The notes below the pieces were generated by a model that was not told the origin of the DNA, did not search any database, and worked only from the letters and a program-made list of their open reading frames with translations. From assembly GCF_000282035.1 (NCBI RefSeq), contig NZ_AKKA01000121.1:1-64000 (forward strand): 64,000 nt of DNA, read 5' to 3'. Origin of the DNA: Rhizobium sp. CF122 (lineage in GTDB: Bacteria; Pseudomonadota; Alphaproteobacteria; Rhizobiales; Rhizobiaceae). Position 1 is the stretch's first letter, and each line of letters starts with the position of its first letter. Both the position numbers and the translations under genes were made by a program. Positions 50,676-60,241 of the stretch are shown here, in pieces.

Positions 50676-53279
50676 ATGTCGGGACACGGCAAGTTGGAAG
50701 AAATCGAAGACGCCGACGAATCTTCGGTGCGTAGATTGTTCAGACGCTATCGCGCGCTCCTGACGGCATTGGCGACACTCGCGCTGTTCTGTCTCGTTGG
50801 CTTTGCGATTGTGCAGCTGACGAACGAGGTGCGTTACGACGATGTGGTTCAGGCGCTGGCTGACACCAAGGTCAGCTCGATCGTGCTTGCGCTGGTCTTC
50901 ACCGGCCTGAGCTTCCTCGCCCTTGTCTTCTATGACGTGAACGCCATCGAATATGTTGGCCGCAAGCTGCCGTTTCCACAGGTGGCGCTGACCGGCTTCA
51001 GCGCCTATGCGGTCGGCAACACGGCAGGTTTTGGCGCACTGAGCGGCGGTGCAATCCGGTATCGCGCCTATTCGCGCCTCGGCTTGACGCCTGAGGAGAT
51101 CGGCCGGGTCATTGCATTCGTGACGCTGTCGTTCGGGCTCGGGCTTGCAGGGGTCGCGGCAATCGCGCTCCTGATCATTGCTGATGAAATCGCGCCACTG
51201 ATCAATGTCGGTAGCCTCACTCTCAGGCTGTTGGCCGGTGCCGTCATCGCGGGCCTTGGCGTCATCATGTTCATGGGGCGCGACGGGCGGGCGATCCACC
51301 TTGGGCCGATCGAGATCCGACTGCCGGACTCGCGTACTTGGTCGCGGCAGTTTCTGGTCACCGCCTTCGACATCGCCGCCTCGGCGACCGTCCTCTATGT
51401 GCTGCTGCCGCAGGCGGCGATCAGCTGGCCGGTGTTCCTGGCCGTCTATGCGATTGCTGTCGGCCTTGGCGTCTTGAGTCACGTGCCAGCCGGTCTCGGC
51501 GTGTTCGAGACCGTTATCATCGCCTCGCTCGGCAGTGCTGTGAACATCGATGCTGTGCTTGGCTCGCTGGTGCTCTATCGCCTGATATATCATGTTCTGC
51601 CGCTGTTGATCGCCGTCCTTGCGGTGTCGGCGACCGAGCTCCGCCGATTTGCGGATCACCCGGTTGCGTCAGGCATCCGGCGGATTGGCATCCGGTTGAT
51701 GCCGCAGTTGCTCTCGACGCTGTCGCTGCTCCTCGGCGTCATGCTGGTCTTCTCGAGCGTGACGCCGACGCCGGACCAGAACCTCGCGTTTCTTGCGAAC
51801 TATCTGCCGCTGCCGATCGTCGAAGGCGCGCATTTCCTGTCGAGCGTTCTGGGGCTGGCGTTGGTCGTTGCCGCACGGGGCCTCGGCCAGAAGCTCGACG
51901 GCGCCTGGTGGGTATCGATCCTGTCGGCCGCAGCGGCGTTGACGCTATCTCTGCTGAAGGCGATTGCGCTGGTCGAGGCATGTTTCCTCGGCTTCCTGAT
52001 TTTCGGCCTCTTCGTCAGCCGCCGACTGTTCCGCAGACATGCGTCCCTTCTCAACCAGACGCTGACGGCATCGTGGCTGACGGCCATCGCCGTCATCTGC
52101 GTCGGTGCGATCGTGATCCTGCTCTTCGTCTACCGCGACGTCGAGTACAGCAGCGAGCTCTGGTGGCAGTTCGAATTCGCCGATGAAGCGCCACGTGGTC
52201 TGCGTGCTGTGCTCGGCATCTCCATCATTTCCTCGGCGATTGCGATCTTCAGCCTCCTTCGTCCGGTCGCGGTCAAACCGGAGCCCGCGTCAACGGATGC
52301 CTTGCAGCGGGCGGTGGACATCGTCGAGAAGCAGCGCTTCGCCGACGCCAATCTGGTGCGCATGGGCGACAAGAGCATCATGTTTTCCGAGAAAGGCGAC
52401 GCCTTCATCATGTACGGCAGGCAGGGGCGATCGTGGATCGCTCTTTTCGATCCGATCGGCGAGCGCAGCGCCATTCCAGAGCTGGTCTGGCGTTTCGTGG
52501 AGTCCGCGCGAGCCGCCGGCTGCCGCGCGGTCTTTTACCAGATCTCGCCGGCGCTTCTTTCCCACTGTGCCGATGCGGGCCTGCGCGCGTTCAAACTGGG
52601 TGAGCTTGCCGTCGCCGATCTGAAGACTTTCGAGATGAAAGGCGGCAAGTGGGCAAACCTGCGGCAAACCGCGAGCCGTGCGCAGCGTGACGGCCTTGAA
52701 TTCGAGGTGATCGCGCCGGAAAACGTTCCCGCTGCGATGGATGCGCTTGCCGCGGTCTCGAATGCCTGGCTCGAGGATCACAATGCCAAGGAGAAGGGTT
52801 TCTCGCTCGGTGCGTTCGATCCTGACTATATCGTTGCCCAGCCGGTTGGCATCCTGAAGCGTGAAGGCAGGATTGTCGCCTTCGCCAATATCCTGATAAC
52901 GGCAGCGAAGGACGAGGGGACCATCGACTTGATGCGGTTCTCACCGGATGCGCCGAAGGGGGCGATGGACTTCCTCTTCGTCCAGATCATGGAATACCTG
53001 CGCGACCAGGGATTTTCGCATTTCAATCTCGGCATGGCGCCGCTCTCGGGCATGTCGAAGCGCGAGATGGCACCGGTATGGGACCGCATCGGCAGCACTG
53101 TCTTCGAGCACGGCGAGCGGTTTTATAACTTCAAGGGCCTCAGGGCTTTCAAATCAAAGTTTCACCCGCAATGGCATCCGCGATATCTTGCGGTTTCGGG
53201 TGGAGGCAATCCGATGCTCGCTCTGATGGACGCAACATTCCTGATCGGCGGCGGATTGAGAGGGGTAGTGAGGAAATGA
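50676..53279 (+). CDS. lpiA: Lysylphosphatidylglycerol synthase/flippase (MprF type)
   Basis: An 867-residue bifunctional MprF protein: about 14 transmembrane helices (flippase and synthase membrane part, to about residue 540), then a cytoplasmic DUF2156 transferase domain containing AQRDGLEFEVIAPENVPAAM and NILITAAKDEGTIDLMRFSP. It transfers lysine from lysyl-tRNA to phosphatidylglycerol and flips the lipid, giving acid and cationic-peptide tolerance. In Rhizobium tropici this gene is lpiA, a low-pH induced gene followed by the acvB homologue atvA, exactly as here. ATG 50676; its stop overlaps the acvB start. Confidence 0.93.
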   Translation: MSGHGKLEEIEDADESSVRRLFRRYRALLTALATLALFCLVGFAIVQLTNEVRYDDVVQALADTKVSSIVLALVFTGLSFLALVFYDVNAIEYVGRKLPFPQVALTGFSAYAVGNTAGFGALSGGAIRYRAYSRLGLTPEEIGRVIAFVTLSFGLGLAGVAAIALLIIADEIAPLINVGSLTLRLLAGAVIAGLGVIMFMGRDGRAIHLGPIEIRLPDSRTWSRQFLVTAFDIAASATVLYVLLPQAAISWPVFLAVYAIAVGLGVLSHVPAGLGVFETVIIASLGSAVNIDAVLGSLVLYRLIYHVLPLLIAVLAVSATELRRFADHPVASGIRRIGIRLMPQLLSTLSLLLGVMLVFSSVTPTPDQNLAFLANYLPLPIVEGAHFLSSVLGLALVVAARGLGQKLDGAWWVSILSAAAALTLSLLKAIALVEACFLGFLIFGLFVSRRLFRRHASLLNQTLTASWLTAIAVICVGAIVILLFVYRDVEYSSELWWQFEFADEAPRGLRAVLGISIISSAIAIFSLLRPVAVKPEPASTDALQRAVDIVEKQRFADANLVRMGDKSIMFSEKGDAFIMYGRQGRSWIALFDPIGERSAIPELVWRFVESARAAGCRAVFYQISPALLSHCADAGLRAFKLGELAVADLKTFEMKGGKWANLRQTASRAQRDGLEFEVIAPENVPAAMDALAAVSNAWLEDHNAKEKGFSLGAFDPDYIVAQPVGILKREGRIVAFANILITAAKDEGTIDLMRFSPDAPKGAMDFLFVQIMEYLRDQGFSHFNLGMAPLSGMSKREMAPVWDRIGSTVFEHGERFYNFKGLRAFKSKFHPQWHPRYLAVSGGGNPMLALMDATFLIGGGLRGVVRK

Positions 53280-54658
53280 TGAAAAGACACCTTCTTGCAG
53301 CCGTCTGCGCCCTGTCACTGTCCGTTCCGGCTGCAATGGCGGCGACCGAGACGACGCAGAGCTTTGAGACCGGGCTTATCCCTTCTCCGCATATCTTCCT
53401 GCCCGATGGCGACGTGAAAGGGGCCGTCGTGCTGATATCGGATGGTGCCGGCTGGGGCGACAACGAAAAGGCGGAGGCCGACCGGCTCGTCGAACAAGGG
53501 GCCGTCGTCATCGGCATCGACTTCGCCTCCTACATGGAAGCGCTCAGGAACTACGACGTCAGCCAGAATGATGGCTGCATCTACATGGTGTCCGATATTG
53601 AATCGCTGAGCCAGCAGGTCCAGCGCGCGGCTGGTAACAGCGCATACCATCTGCCGATCGTGGCCGGCGTCGGCGAGGGCGGCGCGCTGGCACTCGCAAT
53701 TGCTGCGCAGACCCCCGATGCGACCATCGGCCAAACGCTGGTGATCGATCCGGTTGCGGGCATCCCGCTTACCAAGGAGCTCTGCACGCCGGCGAAGAAG
53801 CAGACGGTCGGCGATCGCATGATCTATGGGCTTAGCGACACATCGCTGCCGGACCCGATCATCGCGTCGTTCACGGCATCAGCAAACAAGGACGGTCGCG
53901 CGCATGTCGAGGAGCTCAAGAAGCAGCATTCCGACATCGAGATTCGCGACTCCGGCGATGATGCGCAGACCACGCTTGGCGACATGCTCTCGGACCTGAT
54001 CGACGCCTCCGGCAGTGCCGACAATCCGCTCGGCCTGCCGCTCACCATTCTGGATGCCAAGCCGGCCTTCGATACGATGGCGATCATTTACTCCGGTGAC
54101 GGCGGCTGGCGCGACATCGATAAGGAGGTCGGTGCGGCGCTGCAGAAGCAGGGCGTCCCTGTCGTCGGCGTCGACTCGCTTCATTATTTCTGGTCGGAAC
54201 GGGAGCCGCAGCAAACGGCAGACGATCTCAGCAAGATTATCGAGCTTTATCGCAAGCAGTGGAAGGTGAAGCACGTTCTGCTCATCGGCTATTCCTTCGG
54301 CGCCGACGTCGTGCCTGCCGCCTATTCACGTCTGAAGCCTGCCGCCAAGGCGGCTATCGCGCAGATGTCGCTGCTGTCTCTCTCGCACGAGGTGGATTAC
54401 CAGATCTCCGTCATGGGATGGCTCGGCCAGAAGACCGAAGGTGCCGGTGGCGACCCGGTTGATGACCTGAAGAAGGTCGATCCGAAGATCGTCCAGTGCA
54501 TCTACGGAAAGGAAGATGACGACGAGGTGGCTTGCCCTGATCTGAAGGACAGCGGTGTGGATGTGATCGCCCTTGCCGGCGACCACCACTTTGATGAGAA
54601 CTATGAGCTCCTGAGCAAGACGATCATCGACGGGCTGAAGGCGCGACTGCAGGACTAG
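53276..54658 (+). CDS. acvB: AcvB/AtvA lysyl-phosphatidylglycerol hydrolase
   Basis: A 460-residue exported protein: signal peptide (MMKRHLLAAVCALSLSVPAA, about residues 1-23), an N-terminal VirJ-like half, and a C-terminal VirJ/alpha-beta hydrolase half with the nucleophile elbow HVLLIGYSFGADVVPAAYSR (Ser in GYSFG, about residue 338) and a C-terminal His in AGDHHFDENY. AcvB of Agrobacterium and AtvA of R. tropici are the matches; AcvB is known to hydrolyse lysyl-phosphatidylglycerol in the periplasm and so balances LpiA. Start 53276 or 53279; overlaps the lpiA stop. Confidence 0.92.
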   Translation: MMKRHLLAAVCALSLSVPAAMAATETTQSFETGLIPSPHIFLPDGDVKGAVVLISDGAGWGDNEKAEADRLVEQGAVVIGIDFASYMEALRNYDVSQNDGCIYMVSDIESLSQQVQRAAGNSAYHLPIVAGVGEGGALALAIAAQTPDATIGQTLVIDPVAGIPLTKELCTPAKKQTVGDRMIYGLSDTSLPDPIIASFTASANKDGRAHVEELKKQHSDIEIRDSGDDAQTTLGDMLSDLIDASGSADNPLGLPLTILDAKPAFDTMAIIYSGDGGWRDIDKEVGAALQKQGVPVVGVDSLHYFWSEREPQQTADDLSKIIELYRKQWKVKHVLLIGYSFGADVVPAAYSRLKPAAKAAIAQMSLLSLSHEVDYQISVMGWLGQKTEGAGGDPVDDLKKVDPKIVQCIYGKEDDDEVACPDLKDSGVDVIALAGDHHFDENYELLSKTIIDGLKARLQD

Positions 54659-54680
54659 AGCGCATCGTTCCCTTCAGAGG

Positions 54681-55244
54681 TTAGCGCATCAAATAGTCTT
54701 CACTCCAGCCGAGAGCGGCGAGATCGCCGCTCCGGAAGCGACCATCGTCTGCAACGATGAATTCGTCGAGCTGTGGCGGCGGCACGCTCGTTCCCGCCAG
54801 CATCGCGTGAACCTGGCCGCGATGATGCGTCTGATGCTGGAACAGATGGTTCAAAACGTCCTCCATCCGCTCGCGCTGGATGCGTTCGGTGCGATGGATC
54901 TCGGTCACCGACGCCAGCTTTTCCGGGGTGGCGGCTTCGCAGAGCGCGACCAGCCGACGATCGACTTTGGCCTGCTCTGCTGCAAGCTTTGCGATATCGT
55001 CGAACGGTTCCTCGACGTCCCAGGCGGCAGGCCCAAGCATGCCGCCTTCGAGCGCATCGATGTAAAACCAGTCGACCGTCAGAATATGGTTGAGTGTCGC
55101 CTTGATCGACGGAAAGAAGCTTACCCGCGCAGCCTCGAACTCTCCCGGCAGCAACCGGCCGCAAGCCTCATGCAGCCGGTGGTTCGCAAGCGCATTGTTA
55201 AAGGCAAGTTTGCGGGCGGTCCTGCAGGGGTCGAACGTCGGCAT
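54681..55244 (-). CDS. DinB-family metal-binding protein
   Basis: A 187-residue four-helix-bundle protein of the DinB/YfiT type. The metal ligands fit IKATLNHILTVDWFYIDALE (first His) and HLFQHQTHHRGQVHAMLAGT (HxxHH). DinB members are thiol-dependent transferases, hydrolases or damage-inducible proteins; no substrate is evident. It converges with acvB. Confidence 0.9.
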   Translation of the reverse strand: MPTFDPCRTARKLAFNNALANHRLHEACGRLLPGEFEAARVSFFPSIKATLNHILTVDWFYIDALEGGMLGPAAWDVEEPFDDIAKLAAEQAKVDRRLVALCEAATPEKLASVTEIHRTERIQRERMEDVLNHLFQHQTHHRGQVHAMLAGTSVPPPQLDEFIVADDGRFRSGDLAALGWSEDYLMR

Positions 55245-55281
55245 CAGATAACTCCCTTCTTGACGGGGCCACCCGCAAGCG

Positions 55282-56322
55282 TCAGTCGTCTTCCTGGAAC
55301 AAACGAAACTGCGCCGCTTCGAGATCCTTCGGGGGCTGCATGCCGAGATGCTTCCAGGCGGTCGCCGTGAGAACGCGGCCGCGTGGGGTACGCTGGATGA
55401 AGCCCTGCTGAATCATGTAAGGCTCGATGATGTCCTCGATCGCATCGCGCGGTTCGGAGAGCCCCGCGGCGATGGTCTCGATTCCAACGGGGCCGCCGCC
55501 GAAATTGACCGCGATCATGTTGAGATAACGCTTGTCGAGCTGGTCGAGGCCCATATTGTCGACGAGCAGCCGCGTCAACGCCTCGTCGGCAATCTCGCGG
55601 GTGACGGCCTCGGCCTTCGCCACTTCGGCGAAATCGCGCACGCGGCGTAACAGGCGACCGGCAATACGCGGCGTGCCGCGGGCGCGACGGGCGATTTCCC
55701 GCGCACCCTCATCGGTCATGGGAAGGTTCATCAGGCGCGCGCCGCGACGCACGATCAGCTCCAGTTCCTCGACGGTGTAGAAGCTCAGACGGACGGGAAT
55801 GCCGAAACGGTCGCGCAGCGGCGTGGTCAAAAGGCCGAGACGCGTCGTTGCCGCGACGAGGGTGAATTTCGACAGGTCGATCTTGACCGAGCGCGCGGCA
55901 GGGCCTTCGCCGATGATGAGATCGAGCTGGAAATCCTCCATCGCGGGATAAAGGATTTCCTCGACAGCCGGGTTGAGGCGGTGGATTTCGTCGATGAAGA
56001 GCACGTCGCGCTCCTCGAGATTGGTCAGAAGGGCCGCAAGATCGCCTGCCTTGGCGATAACCGGGCCGGAGGTGGAGCGGAAATTGACGCCGAGTTCCTT
56101 CGCCATGATCTGCGCAAGCGTTGTCTTGCCGAGGCCGGGCGGGCCGACGAAAAGCACATGGTCGAGTGCTTCGCCGCGATTCTTCGCCGCCTCTATGAAG
56201 ACCTTCAGGTTCGCACGCGCCTCCGCCTGGCCGGTGAACTCATCAAGCGATTGCGGCCGCAGCGTCACATCCAGGTCCTCTCCTCGCTTTTCCGAGGATA
56301 TCAGGCGCGCGGCTTCACTCAT
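55282..56322 (-). CDS. ruvB: Holliday junction branch-migration ATPase RuvB
   Basis: A 346-residue RuvB. Walker A is VLFVGPPGLGKTTLAQIMAK, Walker B is DVLFIDEIHRLNPAVEEILY, sensor region is LVAATTRLGLLTTPLRDRFG, and the C-terminal winged domain ends with GFIQRTPRGRVLTATAWKHL. It drives branch migration of Holliday junctions with RuvA. ATG 56322 (MSEAARLISSEKRGEDLDVT) is used. Last gene of ruvC-ruvA-ruvB; 78 bases separate it from ruvA. Confidence 0.96.
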   Translation of the reverse strand: MSEAARLISSEKRGEDLDVTLRPQSLDEFTGQAEARANLKVFIEAAKNRGEALDHVLFVGPPGLGKTTLAQIMAKELGVNFRSTSGPVIAKAGDLAALLTNLEERDVLFIDEIHRLNPAVEEILYPAMEDFQLDLIIGEGPAARSVKIDLSKFTLVAATTRLGLLTTPLRDRFGIPVRLSFYTVEELELIVRRGARLMNLPMTDEGAREIARRARGTPRIAGRLLRRVRDFAEVAKAEAVTREIADEALTRLLVDNMGLDQLDKRYLNMIAVNFGGGPVGIETIAAGLSEPRDAIEDIIEPYMIQQGFIQRTPRGRVLTATAWKHLGMQPPKDLEAAQFRLFQEDD

Positions 56323-56400
56323 GCTGACATTTCCCAATCTTCAAACGCTCGTGACCAATACACCAAGCCAGCGGCTTTGACACCCGCCTGGGCAGAGGGA

Positions 56401-57018
56401 TCAGCGAGCCAATTCCTTCAACCCGAGCCGGATGAGCTTCGCGCTGTCAGCGCCTTCACCGGCGGTTTTCATCGCTGCGGCAACGGCGTTGGCGGCCTGA
56501 TCACGCGAATAACCGAGGTTTGTCAGCGCGGAAACCGCGTCCGCGACCGGGGCGGCGGCGACGCCTTCGCCGAGCTCCTGCTTGAGGCCGATGGTGCCGG
56601 AGGCTTCGCCTGCGAAGGCCGGCGCCTTATTCTTAAGTTCGGTGACGATGCGCACGGCAACCTTGGGGCCAACACCCTGGGCGCGCGAGACGGCCGTACG
56701 ATCCTGCAGCGCGATGGCGTTGGCAAGTTCGCTCGGGGGCAGCGTCGACAGCACGGCGAGAGCCACCTTCGCACCAACCCCCTGAACGCTTTGCAGAAGA
56801 TTGAACCATTCCCTCTCCAGGGCGGTCATGAAACCGAAGAGTTTCAATTGGTCTTCGCGAACGTAGGTCTCAATGAAGAGCACGCAGGCCTCGCCCACCG
56901 AACCGAGGCGGGACAGGGTGCGCGCCGAGCAGAAGGCGACGTAGCAGACGCCGTGGACATCAACGAGGACATAGTCGTCGCCGATTTCTTCGATGGTGCC
57001 TTTAAGCTTGCCGATCAT
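56401..57018 (-). CDS. ruvA: Holliday junction-binding protein RuvA
   Basis: A 205-residue RuvA: an OB-fold N-terminus (MIGKLKGTIEEIGDDYVLVD), two helix-hairpin-helix motifs (LLQSVQGVGAKVALAVLSTL and SRAQGVGPKVAVRIVTELKN), and a C-terminal domain for RuvB contact (NLGYSRDQAANAVAAAMKTA). It holds the four-way junction in a square-planar form. Second gene of the operon, 34 bases after ruvC. Confidence 0.96.
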   Translation of the reverse strand: MIGKLKGTIEEIGDDYVLVDVHGVCYVAFCSARTLSRLGSVGEACVLFIETYVREDQLKLFGFMTALEREWFNLLQSVQGVGAKVALAVLSTLPPSELANAIALQDRTAVSRAQGVGPKVAVRIVTELKNKAPAFAGEASGTIGLKQELGEGVAAAPVADAVSALTNLGYSRDQAANAVAAAMKTAGEGADSAKLIRLGLKELAR

Positions 57019-57052
57019 GCATTTGGTCCGTTCGGTGGGTTCTCAGTGAAGA

Positions 57053-57565
57053 TTAGCCGGCAAGCGCTGCCTGCCGCATGCGGCTGCTACCGCGGTTGTG
57101 AGCATGGCAGATGGCGATCGCCAGCGCGTCGGCCGCGTCGTCGCCTTTGAATTCGACCTTCGGCATCAGGATCTTCAGCATCATGTGGATCTGTTTCTTC
57201 TCGCCGTGGCCGACGCCGATGACCGCCTTCTTGACGGCGTTCGGGGCATATTCGGCAACCGGCAGGCCGGCGCGAGCGGGGACGAGCATTGCAATGCCAC
57301 GGGCCTGGCCGAGCTTCAGCGTCGCAACGGCATCCTTGTTGACGAAAGTTTGTTCGACTGCAGCCTCATCCGGCTGGTAGCTATGCACGACATCCGCCAA
57401 TCCATCGTGCAGTTGGCAAAGGCGCGAGGCTAGATCCATGTCTCCGTCCGAGGTCACCGTGCCGGATGCGACAAAGCGCAAGGAGTTGCCGAGCGTGTCG
57501 ATAATTCCCCAGCCCGTGCGGCGCAGGCCCGGATCGACGCCGATGATGCGAATCGTATTTTGCAT
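57053..57565 (-). CDS. ruvC: Holliday junction resolvase RuvC
   Basis: A 170-residue RuvC endonuclease. The acidic metal-binding residues are visible in RIIGVDPGLRRTGWGIIDTL, AAVEQTFVNKDAVATLKLGQ and KGDDAADALAIAICH. It cuts Holliday junctions symmetrically. First gene of ruvCAB. Its start lies 240 bases from the divergent chemoreceptor gene, with an AT-rich inverted repeat between them. Confidence 0.96.
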   Translation of the reverse strand: MQNTIRIIGVDPGLRRTGWGIIDTLGNSLRFVASGTVTSDGDMDLASRLCQLHDGLADVVHSYQPDEAAVEQTFVNKDAVATLKLGQARGIAMLVPARAGLPVAEYAPNAVKKAVIGVGHGEKKQIHMMLKILMPKVEFKGDDAADALAIAICHAHNRGSSRMRQAALAG

Positions 57566-57617
57566 GCTTCACCCTATTGCAGTCACGAAATAACTGCCAT
57601 CGATAAGTGAACAAAAC

Positions 57618-57636
57618 AAAAACATTCGTTGTTTTT
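57618..57636. promoter_or_regulatory. AT-rich inverted repeat between ruvC and the chemoreceptor gene
   Basis: AAAAACA-TTCGT-TGTTTTT, 7-bp arms, lies 53 bases before the ruvC start and 170 before the chemoreceptor start. It could be an operator or a bend site; no SOS (LexA) consensus GAAC...GTTC or GTTCGT is evident. Confidence 0.3.
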
Positions 57637-57805
57637 CAGGGCGGCTGTTTACGGCAATTTAAGCTCCATAGCCGACTTTGAACCATAAAATGTCAGAGGA
57701 GCTCCCTTCCACAGAAGGCAAGGCTCCCGTGTTCTGTTTACAGGTCAACCGGTCGGACGTTCCGCGTTCTGCCGGCATGTGCCGTTCCGGAAGGGTTCAT
57801 CGTTC

Positions 57806-60115
57806 ATGGTTCAGAGATTTCAATCCCTGTCCTTCAAGGTCATCGCTACCTTCATTCTGCTCACCGCGCTCTCGATTGCGGTCATCAACGTTCTCGCTTA
57901 CTTCGCCAGCAGCCGTATTTCCGGCGAACAGGCCCTCAAGGCAAAGGAGAGCGTCCTGATCTTCCGCGGCGACATGCTGCAGGATCAGCTGAAGCAACTG
58001 GAAAACCAGGCAAACTCGATTGCGCGCATCGAAGCGCTGCAGATGTCGATCACGAGCCTGAAGAGCGGCTGGAAGACCATCGAGAAGACGTCGGGCGATA
58101 CCCGCGCCGAATTGAAGAAGGTGTTCATTACCAACAATCCGAACCCGGCCGACCAGCGCGAGAAGCTGATGAAGCCGGAGGCGCCAAGCGGCTTCTACTA
58201 TTCCAACCATGAGACGACGCAGAGCGAAGTGGCTCGGGACCTCGAAAACACCGCCTTCAGCGACCTGCTGATTGCCGATCTCGACGCGAACGTCCTCTAC
58301 TCCTACAAGAAGAACGACGATTTCGCCGAAAACCTGAAGACCGATGCATGGAAGTCGACCGGCGCCGGTCTCGCCTTCGCCAAGGCGATCGAGAACACCG
58401 CGAAGGCGACGGATGATTCCGCCCCCACGGGCTTCTCCGGTCTTCGCGTCGATGCCGCAAGCGGCAAGTCGGCAATCTTCTATGCCGTGCCGATCGTCAA
58501 GCTCGGCGCCGCGAAGGGCGTGATGCTCTTCAAGGTGCGCGAAGACATCATTACCAGCATTCTCGCCAAGGGCATCGTGGCCGACAGCACGGCGCAGGCG
58601 GCAATCATCTCGGATGACGGCTCGGCGATTGGCGTCAAGGCGACCGGCCAGCTCGTGACGCTCGATACCGCGCCTTTCACATTCGCGAAGGACGCGTTGT
58701 CGGCAAAGGGCATGACGGTCGACGACTTCGATCGCGCCGATGGCTCGGCGCGAGCCTATGTCCGCGGCATCGATTATAAGGGTTCGCGCTTCCTCGTCGT
58801 GGAAAGCGTGCGCCTCAGCGAGCTTAACGCCGGCTCCTTGGAAATCGCCACTCTGCTGACGATGATCGCGTTCGGTGTCCTCGTCGTCATGGCCGTTGCG
58901 ACGTGGGCAATCACCAAGTTGCTCTTCTCGCCGCTTGCTCGCCTTGCCGGCGCCACCCGCGATGTTGCCGATGGCAACCTCGAAGTCGAGATCGGTAGCC
59001 AAAACCGCGGCGACGAAATCGGCACGATGGCCAAGGCCTTGGCGCGGTTCAAGCAGTCGCTGGTCGAAAGCCGCGAGCTCGAAGCGGCCAGCAACGAAAC
59101 GCGAGCGCGCGCGGAACGGGATCGCCAGCAACATATGGCCGAGCGCGAGGCTGAGGCCCGGACACTGCAGGAGGTCGTTCAAGCGATCGACGAGGGTCTG
59201 CACCATCTTGCCAATGGCGATCTTGCCTATCAGATCGAGACGCGCTTCCCGAACGAACTCGAAAGCCTTCGCGTCAATTTCAATGAAGCCTTGGCGGTGC
59301 TCAGCGAAACGATGACGGCAATCGGCGGCAACTCCATGGCGGTGCGTGCGGGCTCCGAGGAAATGCGCACCGGTGCCGATGAGCTGGCCGGCCGCACTGA
59401 GCGTCAGGCCGCCTCGATCACCGAGACTGCAAACGCCATCGATGCAATCACCCAGTCGGTCCGCGTTCAGATCGAGCGTGCCGAACAGGCCGAACGGATC
59501 GCCCGTGACGCCAAGCGGGAGACGACCGGCTCCAGCCAGATCATGCGCGAGACGGTTGCCGCGATGGAGGCGATCCAGGCCTCGTCGCGCCAGATCAATT
59601 CGATCATCGCCGTTATCGATGCGATTGCCTTCCAGACCAACCTTTTGGCGCTCAATGCCGGCGTCGAGGCAGCGCGCGCAGGCGAATCCGGCAAGGGCTT
59701 TGCAGTCGTCGCCATGGAAGTGCGTGAACTGGCGCAGCGTTCATCGAGCGCTGCAAAGGAGATCGCGAGCCTGCTGCAAAAGTCCACGCATGAGGTGGAA
59801 ATGGGCGTATCCCTCGTCGAGCGTGCCGGCGACGCGCTGACCGGGATCGGCAGCCATGTCGAGGCGATCAACGGCCAGATCAGCGAGATCATGGAAACGA
59901 CCCGCGAGGAAGCCGACACGCTGCGCCAGATCAACACGGCGGTATCCGAACTGGAGGCGATGACGCAGCAGAACGCTGCCATGGTCGAGGAAACAACGGC
60001 AGCGATTCACCGGCTAGCCACCGAAGCGGTCGAAATGGACCGTCAGCTGGCGAATTTTACGCTGACGCAGGTGCACCAGAGTGCCGAGGTGCACGTCCTT
60101 AGACGTCGGGCCTGA
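57806..60115 (+). CDS. Methyl-accepting chemotaxis protein
   Basis: A 769-residue transmembrane chemoreceptor: TM1 (VIATFILLTALSIAVINVLA, about residues 13-33), a large periplasmic sensor domain, TM2 (LLTMIAFGVLVVMAVATWAI, about residues 350-370), a HAMP domain, and a cytoplasmic signalling domain with the intact tip FQTNLLALNAGVEAARAGES plus GKGFAVVAMEVRELAQRSS. It lacks a C-terminal NWETF-type CheR docking pentapeptide. The sensor ligand is unknown. ATG 57806 is selected from the longer ORF. It needs CheA/CheW from elsewhere in the genome. Confidence 0.92.
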   Translation: MVQRFQSLSFKVIATFILLTALSIAVINVLAYFASSRISGEQALKAKESVLIFRGDMLQDQLKQLENQANSIARIEALQMSITSLKSGWKTIEKTSGDTRAELKKVFITNNPNPADQREKLMKPEAPSGFYYSNHETTQSEVARDLENTAFSDLLIADLDANVLYSYKKNDDFAENLKTDAWKSTGAGLAFAKAIENTAKATDDSAPTGFSGLRVDAASGKSAIFYAVPIVKLGAAKGVMLFKVREDIITSILAKGIVADSTAQAAIISDDGSAIGVKATGQLVTLDTAPFTFAKDALSAKGMTVDDFDRADGSARAYVRGIDYKGSRFLVVESVRLSELNAGSLEIATLLTMIAFGVLVVMAVATWAITKLLFSPLARLAGATRDVADGNLEVEIGSQNRGDEIGTMAKALARFKQSLVESRELEAASNETRARAERDRQQHMAEREAEARTLQEVVQAIDEGLHHLANGDLAYQIETRFPNELESLRVNFNEALAVLSETMTAIGGNSMAVRAGSEEMRTGADELAGRTERQAASITETANAIDAITQSVRVQIERAEQAERIARDAKRETTGSSQIMRETVAAMEAIQASSRQINSIIAVIDAIAFQTNLLALNAGVEAARAGESGKGFAVVAMEVRELAQRSSSAAKEIASLLQKSTHEVEMGVSLVERAGDALTGIGSHVEAINGQISEIMETTREEADTLRQINTAVSELEAMTQQNAAMVEETTAAIHRLATEAVEMDRQLANFTLTQVHQSAEVHVLRRRA

Positions 60116-60141
60116 GCAGGGCGATTGGCAGAGTGAACGAA

Positions 60142-60170
60142 AGGGCCGGGAGACCGGCCCTCTTTCTTTT
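60142..60170 (+). terminator. Terminator after the chemoreceptor gene
   Basis: AGGGCCGG-GAGA-CCGGCCCT, perfect 8-bp stem, followed by CTTTCTTTT, 27 bases after the stop. Confidence 0.92.
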
Positions 60171-60241
60171 CCGAGTTGTTTGGAATGGGCGGCATCCAGA
60201 CCTACATAAACCTGTCCTTTCAACGACCGACAGGCTTCGCC

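Noticed and set aside
49298..50692. 464-residue minus-strand ORF opposite mscS
   Set aside because: Shadow ORF; the MscS domain on the plus strand is conserved throughout.
57566..57805. SOS (LexA) box upstream of ruvC
   Set aside because: I found an AT-rich inverted repeat but no GTTC-N7-GTTC or GAAC-type LexA motif.
57797..59206. 469-residue minus-strand ORF opposite the chemoreceptor gene
   Set aside because: Arg/His/Glu-rich shadow composition and no family; the plus strand encodes a complete chemoreceptor.
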